From: Erythrobacter sp047872805
GTDB taxonomy: Bacteria; Pseudomonadota; Alphaproteobacteria; Sphingomonadales; Sphingomonadaceae
Length of the DNA: 64,000 nt
Direction of reading: 5' to 3'
Assembly (NCBI RefSeq): GCF_047872805.1
Contig: NZ_JBLQUK010000001.1
Location: forward strand, 620,001-684,000
The position numbers were made by a program, and so were the translations under genes. Shown piece after piece: positions 43,994 through 50,772 of this stretch. Each line of letters begins with the position of its first letter. Positions within the stretch are counted from its first letter, which is position 1. Under the pieces are notes generated by a model that saw nothing but the letters and a program-made list of their open reading frames with translations, ran no database searches and was not told the origin of the DNA.

Positions 43994-44129
43994 AGGGTGA
44001 AACTCAATCCGGTGTGAGCAGGCTCGGCGGCGGTCTGAAAGCAGTGCAGGGCAAAGGGCGGCTAAGAATTCCATCGCCTCACCCTGCCCCGGCGCGGACC
44101 CTGTAGGAAAGCGAATTCGCCGGTCCCGC

Positions 44130-44972
44130 TCAGCTTAGCGAGCGCACCGCCTGATGCCCCAAGGGGCCGTTGCCCGCGCCATAGCCCGGCGCTTCCTCAA
44201 TCGCGCGCAGCACAAAATTACGCCCCAGCCGCACCGCATGTTCGAGCGGCTGGCCATGCCCCATCAACGTCGCAATCGCAGAGGACAGCGTGCAGCCGGT
44301 CCCATGCGTGTGCGGCGTGTCGATCCGCGCATGGTCGAATTGCAGCGCGCGCTCGGCCCCGTCGGTGCCCGGCTGGATCAGCACATCAATGATCCGCGCA
44401 TCTTCGGTATGCCCGCCCTTGGCCAAGACCGCCGCGCCGGTGCTGGCGCTCAATTCCTCGGCGGCTTCGGCCATTTCGCGCGTGGTTGAAAGATTGCGGC
44501 CCAGCAAATGGCCAAGCTCGGGCAGGTTGGGGGTGATCAGGCTGGCCAGCGGGAACAGAGTATCGCGCATCGCCGCAATCGCGCCCGGATCGATCAAGGC
44601 CGCACCGCTGGTTGAAATCATCACCGGGTCGAGGATGATCGGCGCACGCACCCCGGTCAGCGCACGGGCAACATGCGCGATAATCTCGGCATCGTGGAGC
44701 ATCCCGATCTTGATCGCATCGACGCCGATGTCGTCGATACACGAAGCAATCTGCTGCGCCACCACGTCCCCAGACATCGGTGCAATCGCCTGAACCCCCA
44801 CGGTGTTTTGCGCGGTGACGGTGGTGATCGCGGTCATCGCAAAGCCGCCCAGCATGGTGATGGTCTTGATATCCGCCTGAATCCCTGCCCCGCCGGAACT
44901 GTCCGACCCTGCGATGCTGAGGATGCGTGGAGGGATGCGAGGAGAAGGAGCGGTGTTCATGGAACGCGCCAT
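44130..44972 (-). CDS. thiD: Hydroxymethylpyrimidine/phosphomethylpyrimidine kinase ThiD
   Basis: 280 residues from ATG 44972 (MARSMNTAPSP), or 276 from the second Met at 44960. The start of the domain is ILSIAGSDSSGGAGIQADIKT, a ribokinase-fold signature for HMP, and the C-terminal ATP/anion-hole motif is HTHGTGCTLSSAIA with catalytic Asp replaced by Cys in the usual ThiD manner. The enzyme phosphorylates HMP twice for thiamine synthesis. The first about 60 codons are duplicated at 46.3 kb. The gene lies 98 bp downstream of marR on the same strand. Confidence 0.96.
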   Translation of the reverse strand: MARSMNTAPSPRIPPRILSIAGSDSSGGAGIQADIKTITMLGGFAMTAITTVTAQNTVGVQAIAPMSGDVVAQQIASCIDDIGVDAIKIGMLHDAEIIAHVARALTGVRAPIILDPVMISTSGAALIDPGAIAAMRDTLFPLASLITPNLPELGHLLGRNLSTTREMAEAAEELSASTGAAVLAKGGHTEDARIIDVLIQPGTDGAERALQFDHARIDTPHTHGTGCTLSSAIATLMGHGQPLEHAVRLGRNFVLRAIEEAPGYGAGNGPLGHQAVRSLS

Positions 44973-44998
44973 AGCAAGTCCGGCGGCGGTGCGGGATG
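44798..44998 (-). repeat. Copy A of a 201 bp direct repeat (5' part of intact thiD)
   Basis: This covers the thiD start region and about 24 bp upstream. Copy B at 46311-46511 is the same orientation with about ten mismatches. The two flank the marR-cupin pair. Confidence 0.85.
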
Positions 44999-45070
44999 GC
45001 TTTTTAGGGAAAGTAGCCAAATGACCGCTCTCCTGTCTGACGCATCTGCGGTGAACGGGTAACGAGGGGG

Positions 45071-45583
45071 TCAAGCACCTGTCTCAAGCGACATCAGCAG
45101 CTTTGACAGGAGGTCAGCCAGCGTTTCCCGTTCGGCTGGGTCCAGTGCCGCAAGCAATTCCAGTTCGACCGCCATATCCTCGGCAAAGGCCAGATCGATA
45201 ATGCTTTGGCCCTTGTCGGTAAGTCGCACCAGCATGCTGCGCTTGTCTTGCGCGCAAGCAACACGCTCGATCAGCCCTGCGCTCTCAAGCCGCCGCAGCC
45301 GGTCGGTCAATCCTCCGGAAGATATCATCAATGCTTGGTAAAGCTCGGTCGGACGAACCGCATCGGCATTGGAGCGCCGCAGCGTGGCGAGCACGTCAAA
45401 CTCTCCGGCATCCACCCCGCGGCGCGCTAAAACGCCTTCGATCGGTGGGCGCGATAGCAGCGTCAGCCGCCGGGCCCGGCCAAGAATTTCCATCCCATCG
45501 AGCGGTATATCGGGCGTGACGGCGCGGCGCTGCGCGACCAATCTGGCAACATGATCGCGGCGTTCGTGCTTGTGCTTGCTCAC
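45071..45583 (-). CDS. MarR-family transcriptional regulator
   Basis: 170 residues from a GTG start with AAGGAAAA upstream. The winged helix is seen in EFDVLATLRRSNADAVRPTELYQALMISSGGLTDRLRRLESAGLIER and the beta wing in DKRSMLVRLTDKGQ. MarR proteins are dimeric repressors, often released by phenolic ligands. The divergent cupin gene has two inverted repeats over its promoter, the probable operators. The regulator lies between the two thiD-derived direct repeats. Confidence 0.92.
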   Translation of the reverse strand: MSKHKHERRDHVARLVAQRRAVTPDIPLDGMEILGRARRLTLLSRPPIEGVLARRGVDAGEFDVLATLRRSNADAVRPTELYQALMISSGGLTDRLRRLESAGLIERVACAQDKRSMLVRLTDKGQSIIDLAFAEDMAVELELLAALDPAERETLADLLSKLLMSLETGA

Positions 45584-45633
45584 CTGCTTTTCCTTTCAGG
45601 CTGAAAACCCAGACGAGTGCATCGGCCAAAACT

Positions 45634-45676
45634 ATCTTGACATCAAGGCAATTGAATATATCTTGGTATCAAGATA
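45634..45676. promoter_or_regulatory. Two inverted-repeat operators for MarR over the cupin promoter
   Basis: TATCTTG-GTAT-CAAGATA (45659-45676) has perfect 7 bp arms. A related half-strength site ATCTTG-ACAT-CAAGG is at 45634-45648, with centres about 26 bp apart. A promoter TTGACA (45637-45642) with TATCTT (45659-45664, spacer 16) overlaps both. This is the layout of MarR autorepression and control of the divergent cupin gene. Confidence 0.75.
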
Positions 45677-45689
45677 AATGGAGATTGCT

Positions 45690-46130
45690 ATGCCTGACCA
45701 TACGTCAAATCCGATCGACGCGGACAAGCAGCCATGGATGCCGCTAAGCGATGGAATTTCCACGCGCCCGCTGCGCTTTGCCGGTGATGAGCGGACCCAG
45801 CTTCTGAAGGTCGCGCCCGGAATTAGCGTCGGCCTGCATAGCCATGGCGGGTTCGTCCATGCCTACAATGTGTCAGGATCGCGCAAACTGGGGACCGGCG
45901 AAATTGCCGGGCCGGGCTGTTATGTATTTGAGCCGAGCGGCAATCGCGACTGTTGGGAATGCGTGGACGAGGAGCCGGTCGTTATCTTCATCCACATGTC
46001 CGGCGCGCTAACAAGTTTGGACGAAAGCGGGCGCGCAACCGGTAGCATGACCACCGAAGACCTGCGCCGTCGCTATCTCGCGTGGTGCGATCAGGAAGGA
46101 ATTGAACCGGTCGCGCTGGGCGCAGTCTGA
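45690..46130 (+). CDS. Cupin-domain protein, 2,4'-dihydroxyacetophenone dioxygenase-like
   Basis: 146 residues from ATG 45690, chosen because GGAG lies 6-7 bases upstream; ATG 45678 adds four residues. Cupin motif 1 is seen in GISVGLHSHGGFVHAYNVSGSRKLGTGE with metal-binding His residues, and motif 2 as GPGCYVFEPSGNRDCWECVDEEPVVIFIH. Such small cupins may bind Fe or Zn and include ring- or side-chain-cleaving dioxygenases; activity is unproven here. It is controlled, probably, by the divergent MarR protein. Confidence 0.82.
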   Translation: MPDHTSNPIDADKQPWMPLSDGISTRPLRFAGDERTQLLKVAPGISVGLHSHGGFVHAYNVSGSRKLGTGEIAGPGCYVFEPSGNRDCWECVDEEPVVIFIHMSGALTSLDESGRATGSMTTEDLRRRYLAWCDQEGIEPVALGAV

Positions 46131-46261
46131 CTAAAAGCTAGTGATCCGTAAACAGGTCGTTACCGTAATTTCCGCTCCCCGCTGGGCGGGAACCAATTGC
46201 GTAGCGGCTTTCTCCACTTTGGGCCTTGTGGTAAGGACTTTGCAAGATTGAGGGAAAGACA

Positions 46262-46357
46262 ATGAGTGTCGTCACACGGCGTCAGGCCATTGGCAGTGCA
46301 GCACTATCGGCCACGGTGTTTTGCGCGGTGACGGTGGTGATCGCGGTCATCGCATAG
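46262..46357 (+). pseudogene. Truncated Tat-signal gene fused to the thiD repeat
   Basis: ATG at 46262, with AGGGAAAG upstream, begins MSVVTRRQAIGSAALSA, a twin-arginine signal start. At about 46311 the sequence becomes copy B of the thiD repeat read in antisense, and the frame stops at TAG 46355. The original gene body is missing. This is the scar of a recombination event. Confidence 0.6.
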
Positions 46358-46511
46358 CCGCCGAGCATGGTGATCGTCTTGATATCCGCCTGAATCCCCG
46401 CCCCGCCGGAGCTGTCGGACCCGGCGATGCTGAGGATGCGTGGTGGGAAGCGAGGAGAAGGAGCGGTGTTCATGGAACGCGCCATAGCAAGTCCGGCGGC
46501 GGTGCGGGATG
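46311..46511 (-). pseudogene. Copy B: thiD 5' fragment
   Basis: Encodes about 57 N-terminal residues of ThiD (MARSMNTAPSPRFPPRILSI then GSDSSGGAGIQADI, ending after ITTVTAQNT) about 95% identical at DNA level to the intact gene, and 24 bp of its upstream sequence. The rest of thiD is absent. It is in the same orientation as thiD, so the two copies are direct repeats 1.3 kb apart. Confidence 0.88.
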
Positions 46512-46871
46512 ATTTTTGCAGAGGTGGCGGTGATTGGCGGCTGTTGGCGGCGCAGTTTAGGGAGGGATTATGGCGGAATGTAGGCGGATAGCTACCTGTC
46601 CGCTATTAGAATGCAATAAGGCGGGAGATGACATTCAAATGTGCAGCCAAATAGTGCAGCAACGCGTCCAGCCCAAGTTATACACCGAGCGTCAGTGGCG
46701 CCAGAATTCAGAGTAATCTTGGCGACAACTTGAGCAAGATGGGCATTGCGCTTTTGAGCTTTGCGGAACGTTGCGAGCAGTGACAGATATTTGCGACCGC
46801 AAGACATAGGCCTTGCGCCGCAATGCAGCTTCAATTATAGTTAGGCATTGCTATGAATATAGGGGGGCAGG
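46512..46871. other. 360 bp gap without a supported gene
   Basis: The sequence is less GC-rich than the core genome. An 80-codon minus-strand frame (46592-46834) has no recognisable domain and no ribosome site. A GTTAGGC motif near 46841 resembles one side of an integron attC site, but the matching half was not found. Probably degraded accessory DNA. Confidence 0.5.
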
Positions 46872-47111
46872 ATGAAGAAATTTTTTGCGCTTTTAACAAT
46901 TGTCTCTTTGTTCTGCACGCAAGATGTGTTCGCACAAAGCTCTGATCCGATTGCGGAGCGCATGGCGATTTGTAGGTCGCAACTGATTACAACGACCGAT
47001 AGCTATACTAGCGATAGATTGACCCTACTTGCTATGGGGCCTATATACCTGTTTGACCCAACGCGGGAATCCGTCAGAATAGCCGGATGGCGGGAAGCGA
47101 TTCGGACATAA
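46872..47111 (+). CDS. Small exported protein of unknown function
   Basis: 79 residues beginning MKKFFALLTIVSLFCTQDVFAQ, a good signal peptide, after a G-rich ribosome site (AGGGGGGCAGG). The mature part is about 57 residues with one Cys (MAICRSQL). No family is recognised, and it may be truncated. Its 3' end overlaps the next frame by 25 bp. AT-rich codon use (AAA, TTT, ATT) differs from the core genes and supports recent acquisition. Confidence 0.55.
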   Translation: MKKFFALLTIVSLFCTQDVFAQSSDPIAERMAICRSQLITTTDSYTSDRLTLLAMGPIYLFDPTRESVRIAGWREAIRT

Positions 47112-47806
47112 CAAAGATTTGGCTCGAAGCTGCAAAGCGGCAGCAAGAGCGCATCGAGGCTGAAGCTGTAGATTTTGAGTTTCCTGATTGGACGCAGGTA
47201 TCGGCAGAAACCTATGCGACCGCCGTTGCGCCCAAAGAGGCGCTAGACAGGTTTCCCTTCGACACTGATCTTGCGATCACACAACTCCAGCGCGAACTTC
47301 AATACGATCGTGTTCAAGCGGTCTGCCATGAGGCAATGATTTTCGATGAGGGCAAAGGCTTTAGGCTTCCCTACGCCCTTCTCCACAATTGGCATTGGTG
47401 GCAGCAGATGCCGCGTTCCGACAACGATTTCTGGACGACTGGCTATCTTGAAATTGCAGTTCCCAAAAAGATTGGGGGCATGAGTTTCGAGGCGCGTGGG
47501 CGCATCCGATATTTTGGTGTCCGGTTCTGGCCTGACGGCCTGCCTGGTGGTGTCGATAATCCTGTTGCCAGCGGCAACGACAATTCGTCCGATGCATCCC
47601 TACCACCATTGCCTACGGCGGAAGCTGAGCGCGTTGCTAAGGCCTTGCTCGACCACTGGGGCAAAACACTCACCGAGAAGCGTGCCGTAGAACTCGCGAG
47701 GGGCATGTGCCCTGAAAACCGCGTGTCTCGTGACGGATTTCTCGAAACATTCCGTGCAATTCGGGGGCCGAAAATGCCCGGAAAACAGCCATCAACCGGG
47801 AAATAG
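47087..47806 (+). CDS. Accessory protein of unknown function
   Basis: 239 residues that I do not recognise as a named family. Two parts can be seen: a central Trp-rich segment (LHNWHWWQQMPRSDNDFWTTGYLEI then FGVRFWPDG) and a helical, basic C-terminus (RVAKALLDHWGKTLTEKRAVELARG then FRAIRGPKMPGKQ). The tail has the style of DNA-binding or adaptor tails common in sphingomonad accessory genes. The start ATG overlaps the preceding gene by 25 bp and has only GCCGG upstream. It ends shortly before the insertion sequence region. Confidence 0.6.
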   Translation: MAGSDSDITKIWLEAAKRQQERIEAEAVDFEFPDWTQVSAETYATAVAPKEALDRFPFDTDLAITQLQRELQYDRVQAVCHEAMIFDEGKGFRLPYALLHNWHWWQQMPRSDNDFWTTGYLEIAVPKKIGGMSFEARGRIRYFGVRFWPDGLPGGVDNPVASGNDNSSDASLPPLPTAEAERVAKALLDHWGKTLTEKRAVELARGMCPENRVSRDGFLETFRAIRGPKMPGKQPSTGK

Positions 47807-48063
47807 CCGTGTGATTCCAGTTTGATTGGCCGTGTAATTGCCGCGCGAATTGACCGCGTAATTCTGGCGCTTCAACCTCCATCGTAACCCGGAAAGCTGG
47901 GCAACCGATGGAGCTAAGCATGGACCCCTGATCTAACCAGAAACGCAAAACGCCGCCCCGAAGGGCGGCGTCCATGCCGGTGCCGAAGCGACCGATTACT
48001 AGCCCTGATTGAATCGCACCATTTGGCCCCGGATGCAAGCCACATCATGCGATGGAGGGACCG
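47807..48063. other. Gap with two inverted repeats left of the insertion sequence
   Basis: CTCCATCG (47877-47884) pairs with CGATGGAG (47906-47913). The left end of the IS should be in or near here, but no copy of the right-end sequence or of the flanking eight bases was found. A strong terminator follows at 47951. Confidence 0.5.
47951..47970 (-). terminator. Rho-independent terminator of the IS transcript
   Basis: CGCCGCCC pairs with GGGCGGCG around a CGAA (TTCG on the minus strand) tetraloop. On the minus strand it is followed by TTTTGCGTTT. It is a textbook intrinsic terminator 170 bp after the last IS gene. Confidence 0.8.
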
Positions 48064-48141
48064 ATGGTCTATATCCAAGCGTATTATCGCATCCGCTTCG
48101 GACGTATCGAACACGTCCGCGCGCACTTCCGCACCAAGTAG
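48064..48141 (+). CDS. Candidate 25-residue basic peptide
   Basis: ATG 48064 after GGAGGGACC encodes a 25-residue peptide rich in Tyr, Arg and His (MVYIQAYYRIRFG, then a basic half). Its stop codon abuts the end of the IS companion gene exactly, tail to tail. The good ribosome site and strong aromatic/basic bias are the only support; no family is assigned. Confidence 0.35.
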   Translation: MVYIQAYYRIRFGRIEHVRAHFRTK

Positions 48142-48315
48142 CTAGCCTTTTGGCTTCGACTTTTTCGCAACACCTGGCCCCCGCTTCGGCGGGGTCTTTG
48201 TCTTATCGAGCCTGCGTTTCAATTCAACCGGATCGGTCTGCATGAACCGCGCCAGCGCTTCGTCCGGGTCCATATCCAGATGCAGGGGCCGTTCGCGCTT
48301 TTCTCCATTCGTCAC
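48142..48315 (-). CDS. Small IS companion protein coupled to the transposase
   Basis: 57 residues from GTG 48315, which overlaps the transposase stop as GTGA. It has an acidic start (LHLDMDPDEALARFMQTDPVEL) and a very basic Lys/Pro-rich tail (KTKTPPKRGPGVAKKSKPKG). The overlap shows translational coupling to the transposase. A DNA-binding or transposition-accessory role is inferred only from context and charge. Confidence 0.6.
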   Translation of the reverse strand: MTNGEKRERPLHLDMDPDEALARFMQTDPVELKRRLDKTKTPPKRGPGVAKKSKPKG

Positions 48316-49226
48316 GCGATCAGGTCCTTGTAGGTGAGCCTGCCAGCGGTTTGCGAAAGCAGCGCGTTGACACGCTCGCCTTCGTCCATTTCTCGCAGGT
48401 TGAAGCGCCAAGTCATTTCACCAAGGTAGCGACTAAAGTGCTTTGGCGAAAGGTAATGGTGGGTGCCGATAATCTGGCGCTTGAACAGCGCCCAAACGCT
48501 CTCGATGCCATTGCTGTGTAGAATGTAATGCCGCACATATTCCCCGGCAGAGTGATTGACCCGGTGATGGCTATAATCGCGCGCCAGCCCGACGAATGAA
48601 CCATGCTCGTCGGTCATCAAGTTGGAACCCGGTTCGACGTGTTCGCGAATTACGGACTGCACGTCCTTTGCGCCCATGCTCGGCGTGATCGCGGTGCGCA
48701 GTTCGCCGCCGCGTTCGAGCACACCAAGCACAGCGATCTTGCCCTTGCCGCCCTGCTTGCCGCCAGTGCGCTGCCAAGCGTGCTTGTTCTTCTCTTTGCC
48801 GCCGACAAACGTTTCGTCAGCTTCGACCTCGCCTTTCAGAGTGCGATTGAAGGACTGTGTGCGGATCGCTTCGCGCAAGCGCTGGGTGACGAACCACGCT
48901 GACTTTTGCGTGACGCCAATGTCTTTCGCCAGTTGGGTGCTGGCGATGCCCTTTTTGTGGCTCGTGATAAGCCAGATCGCCAGCAGCCATTTGCGCAGCG
49001 GCAACTTGCTGTCCTCAAAAATCGTTCCGACGCGGATCGAAAAGCGCTTGCGACAAGCGCCGCACTTGTGGTTGCGACCGTCCGAAAAGTGATAAACGCG
49101 GGTCGAAAGGCAGTGCGGGCAAAATGCGCCATTCTTCCATCTAATCGCGGTGAAGTGGTCAATCGCCGCCTGTTCGTCGGGGATGGCTTCCATCATCTGG
49201 ATCAGGCTGTTGAAGGTCTTGAGCAT
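48312..49226 (-). CDS. IS1595-family transposase
   Basis: 304 residues. The N-terminus has a zinc ribbon (FCPHCLSTRVYHF and KCGACRKRFSIRVGTIFEDS), then a helix-turn-helix (STQLAKDIGVTQKSAWFVTQRLREA), then the catalytic core with acidic residues in VEADETFVGGK, LMTDEHGSF and HSNGIESVWALFKRQ. This order is that of the IS1595 group (ISXO2-like transposase domain). The length is complete with no frameshift, so the enzyme may be active. It is translationally coupled to the small downstream gene. Confidence 0.94.
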   Translation of the reverse strand: MLKTFNSLIQMMEAIPDEQAAIDHFTAIRWKNGAFCPHCLSTRVYHFSDGRNHKCGACRKRFSIRVGTIFEDSKLPLRKWLLAIWLITSHKKGIASTQLAKDIGVTQKSAWFVTQRLREAIRTQSFNRTLKGEVEADETFVGGKEKNKHAWQRTGGKQGGKGKIAVLGVLERGGELRTAITPSMGAKDVQSVIREHVEPGSNLMTDEHGSFVGLARDYSHHRVNHSAGEYVRHYILHSNGIESVWALFKRQIIGTHHYLSPKHFSRYLGEMTWRFNLREMDEGERVNALLSQTAGRLTYKDLIA

Positions 49227-49306
49227 CGCGGTTTCCCTTGCTTATGCACGCCTTATAGGTGTTTATTGAACCCACGTCAATGGGTCACACAAGTATATAG
49301 GCCCCC

Positions 49307-50274
49307 TTGCTATTTTCACGTCAGCCCTAGCGCGGTCGAGTAGCGACTCTGAAATTCGTAGAAATCTAATTGCTTTTGCGAATGGTGGTTTTTTTGATGG
49401 AACACTAAGTGGAGCCAGAAAGAAGCAAAGCGAACTACAGCAATCCTTGAGTCTGACAATGTCAGATAGCGAGTCAATTTCTATTGTAAATTAGCGTGTT
49501 TCAGATGTGTCTATTACTGGGTTTAATGAGTGCGTAGGTCAAGTTCTAAATCAGTCTGGCGTGCATATCATTGCAAGTCCTGTTGACGAATTTACAAGCG
49601 CGATAAAGGTCGATTATGTTGCAATCGCAGGGGTCGAAGGTCCGCTTAGCTTCAGAGTTAGATCTAACGGGATCACTGCCTCTATGCCTACGGGAGTGCC
49701 CGATAGCGGTGGGCCCATAAGTTTTGATCTAGTAAGGACAAATCCCGCGCGACCGTTAAGAGTGATAGTCGATTTGGTGAAAGGAACCGGGCCCGCACAG
49801 ACGGTGGTAAGGACAGTCGAGGCAACCATCGCCGTTCAAGTGGGCTTCGAAACCGTTACCGAGAGCCTTGGAGAAATTGACTCTGATGTTTCACTTGCTC
49901 GATGTGGAGGCCCTGGCGGATGGTATCCGAGAAACGAAGCTTATGGACCCGAAGTTTCGATTGTGGCGGGCGAACCCAATGTATCTCTCGAGAATGTGAG
50001 GCTCGTAAGCCTCGATTATTTGCCCAATCTTGATGGACGTTCTTGGCTTCCGGGCGCGGCCGGTTCGCGTATGGAATTCATACCGGGACAAACATCAAAC
50101 TACGTAGCGGCGCGAGCTTACTGCCACGTCAACGATGGGAGATATTTGCATAACGTTCGAGGCTTGATCCGAGCGAATCGCGTTAGGACTACTGTGAGGA
50201 GGCTTGTTCCTGCTGATAGTGGCACGGTACCTCTGACCGATTTTGTATTGCCAGGTCCTGCAGGCTCAAGCTAG
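49307..50274 (+). pseudogene. 3' remnant of a gene cut by the IS, with an in-frame TAG
   Basis: Reading on from the IS right end, one frame is open over 61 codons (ending LTMSDSESISIVN), meets TAG at 49492, and continues in the same frame for 260 codons to 50274. An annotator would call 49507-50274 (GTG start, 255 residues), but its N-terminus shows no ribosome site. The polypeptide is beta-rich with Cys in NECVGQVLNQ, ARCGGPGGWYPRN and AYCHVNDGR. No family is recognised. The 5' part of the gene is missing, probably through IS insertion and deletion. Confidence 0.65.
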
Positions 50275-50490
50275 ACCTAGAGGAACCGCTTCGAGCAATG
50301 ATCGCCGCAAAACCAAACTTGGTCGGTCAGGATGACGATCTCGAATGGATATCAACGATCGGTGCCAACCCTGTCGCTATCCCTGTCCAATTAACCGGGT
50401 CCGGGGCCGTTTCTAGACAGTTTGCCCGTGATTGAAGAAGCACGCTAAACTACAATTTCACCGTCTCGGGCCAGGCTCGGAGCGACCGAA

Positions 50491-50512
50491 AGGCGGAAGA
50501 CTCCTTCCGCCT
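50491..50512 (-). terminator. Terminator of the DUF1272 gene
   Basis: AGGCGGAAG pairs perfectly with CTTCCGCCT around a four-base loop, 2 bp after the DUF1272 stop on the minus strand, followed by TTTCGG. Confidence 0.65.
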
Positions 50513-50514
50513 CG

Positions 50515-50736
50515 CTACTTAAACTTCTGCTCTTCGCTCGGCGGGAACTTCGCGTGCAGCTTGGTCGCTCGCGTGGGCCGGTCCATCAATTCGCCGCTGC
50601 AATTGGGGCAAACATCGTCGAGCGCTTCGGCGCATTCGGCGCAGAAGGTGCATTCGAAGCTGCAGATGAACGCGCCGGGGGCCTCGGCGGGCAAATCACT
50701 GCCGCAGCGTTCGCAATCGGGGCGCATTTCGAGCAT
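50515..50736 (-). CDS. DUF1272 zinc-ribbon protein
   Basis: 73 residues with the DUF1272 pattern: MRPDCERCGSDLP, FICSFECTFCAECAE and VCPNCSGELM. The eight Cys in four pairs should bind two zinc ions. The cellular role is unknown; the C-terminus is basic and polar. It lies 36 bp downstream of glmM on the same strand, ahead of a clear terminator, so it ends the glmM transcript. Confidence 0.9.
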   Translation of the reverse strand: MLEMRPDCERCGSDLPAEAPGAFICSFECTFCAECAEALDDVCPNCSGELMDRPTRATKLHAKFPPSEEQKFK

Positions 50737-50772
50737 CGTTGAATTTCCTGACAGGGTGAACGGAACCGAAGT

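Larger units (their letters stand above)
48142..49306 (-). mobile_element. IS1595-family insertion sequence (left end unresolved)
   Basis: The element holds the transposase and its companion gene. The right end is placed at GGCCCCC (49300-49306), about 80 bp upstream of the transposase start, because a foreign reading frame resumes immediately after it. The left end may be as far left as the terminator at 47951 or beyond; no matching inverted repeat or duplicated target was found, so the boundary at 48142 is a minimum. Confidence 0.7.

Noticed and set aside
46592..46834. 80-codon minus-strand frame
   Set aside because: No ribosome site, no domain and unusual composition; it lies in decayed accessory DNA.
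46835..46850. GTTAGGC motif resembling the 3' core of an integron attC site before a small gene
   Set aside because: No complementary GCCTAAC-type 5' core or paired inner boxes within 150 bp upstream, no second site after the gene, and no integrase in view.
46846..46853. TTGCTATG as a duplicated target matching the bases after the IS right end (TTGCTATT)
   Set aside because: Seven of eight bases match, but no IS end follows it in the right orientation; probably chance.
47763..47769. GGGGGCC as a possible left inverted repeat of the IS
   Set aside because: Only seven bases match the right end, the next bases differ, and the flanking eight bases (TGCAATTC versus TTGCTATT) are not duplicated. 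It lies inside an intact coding frame.
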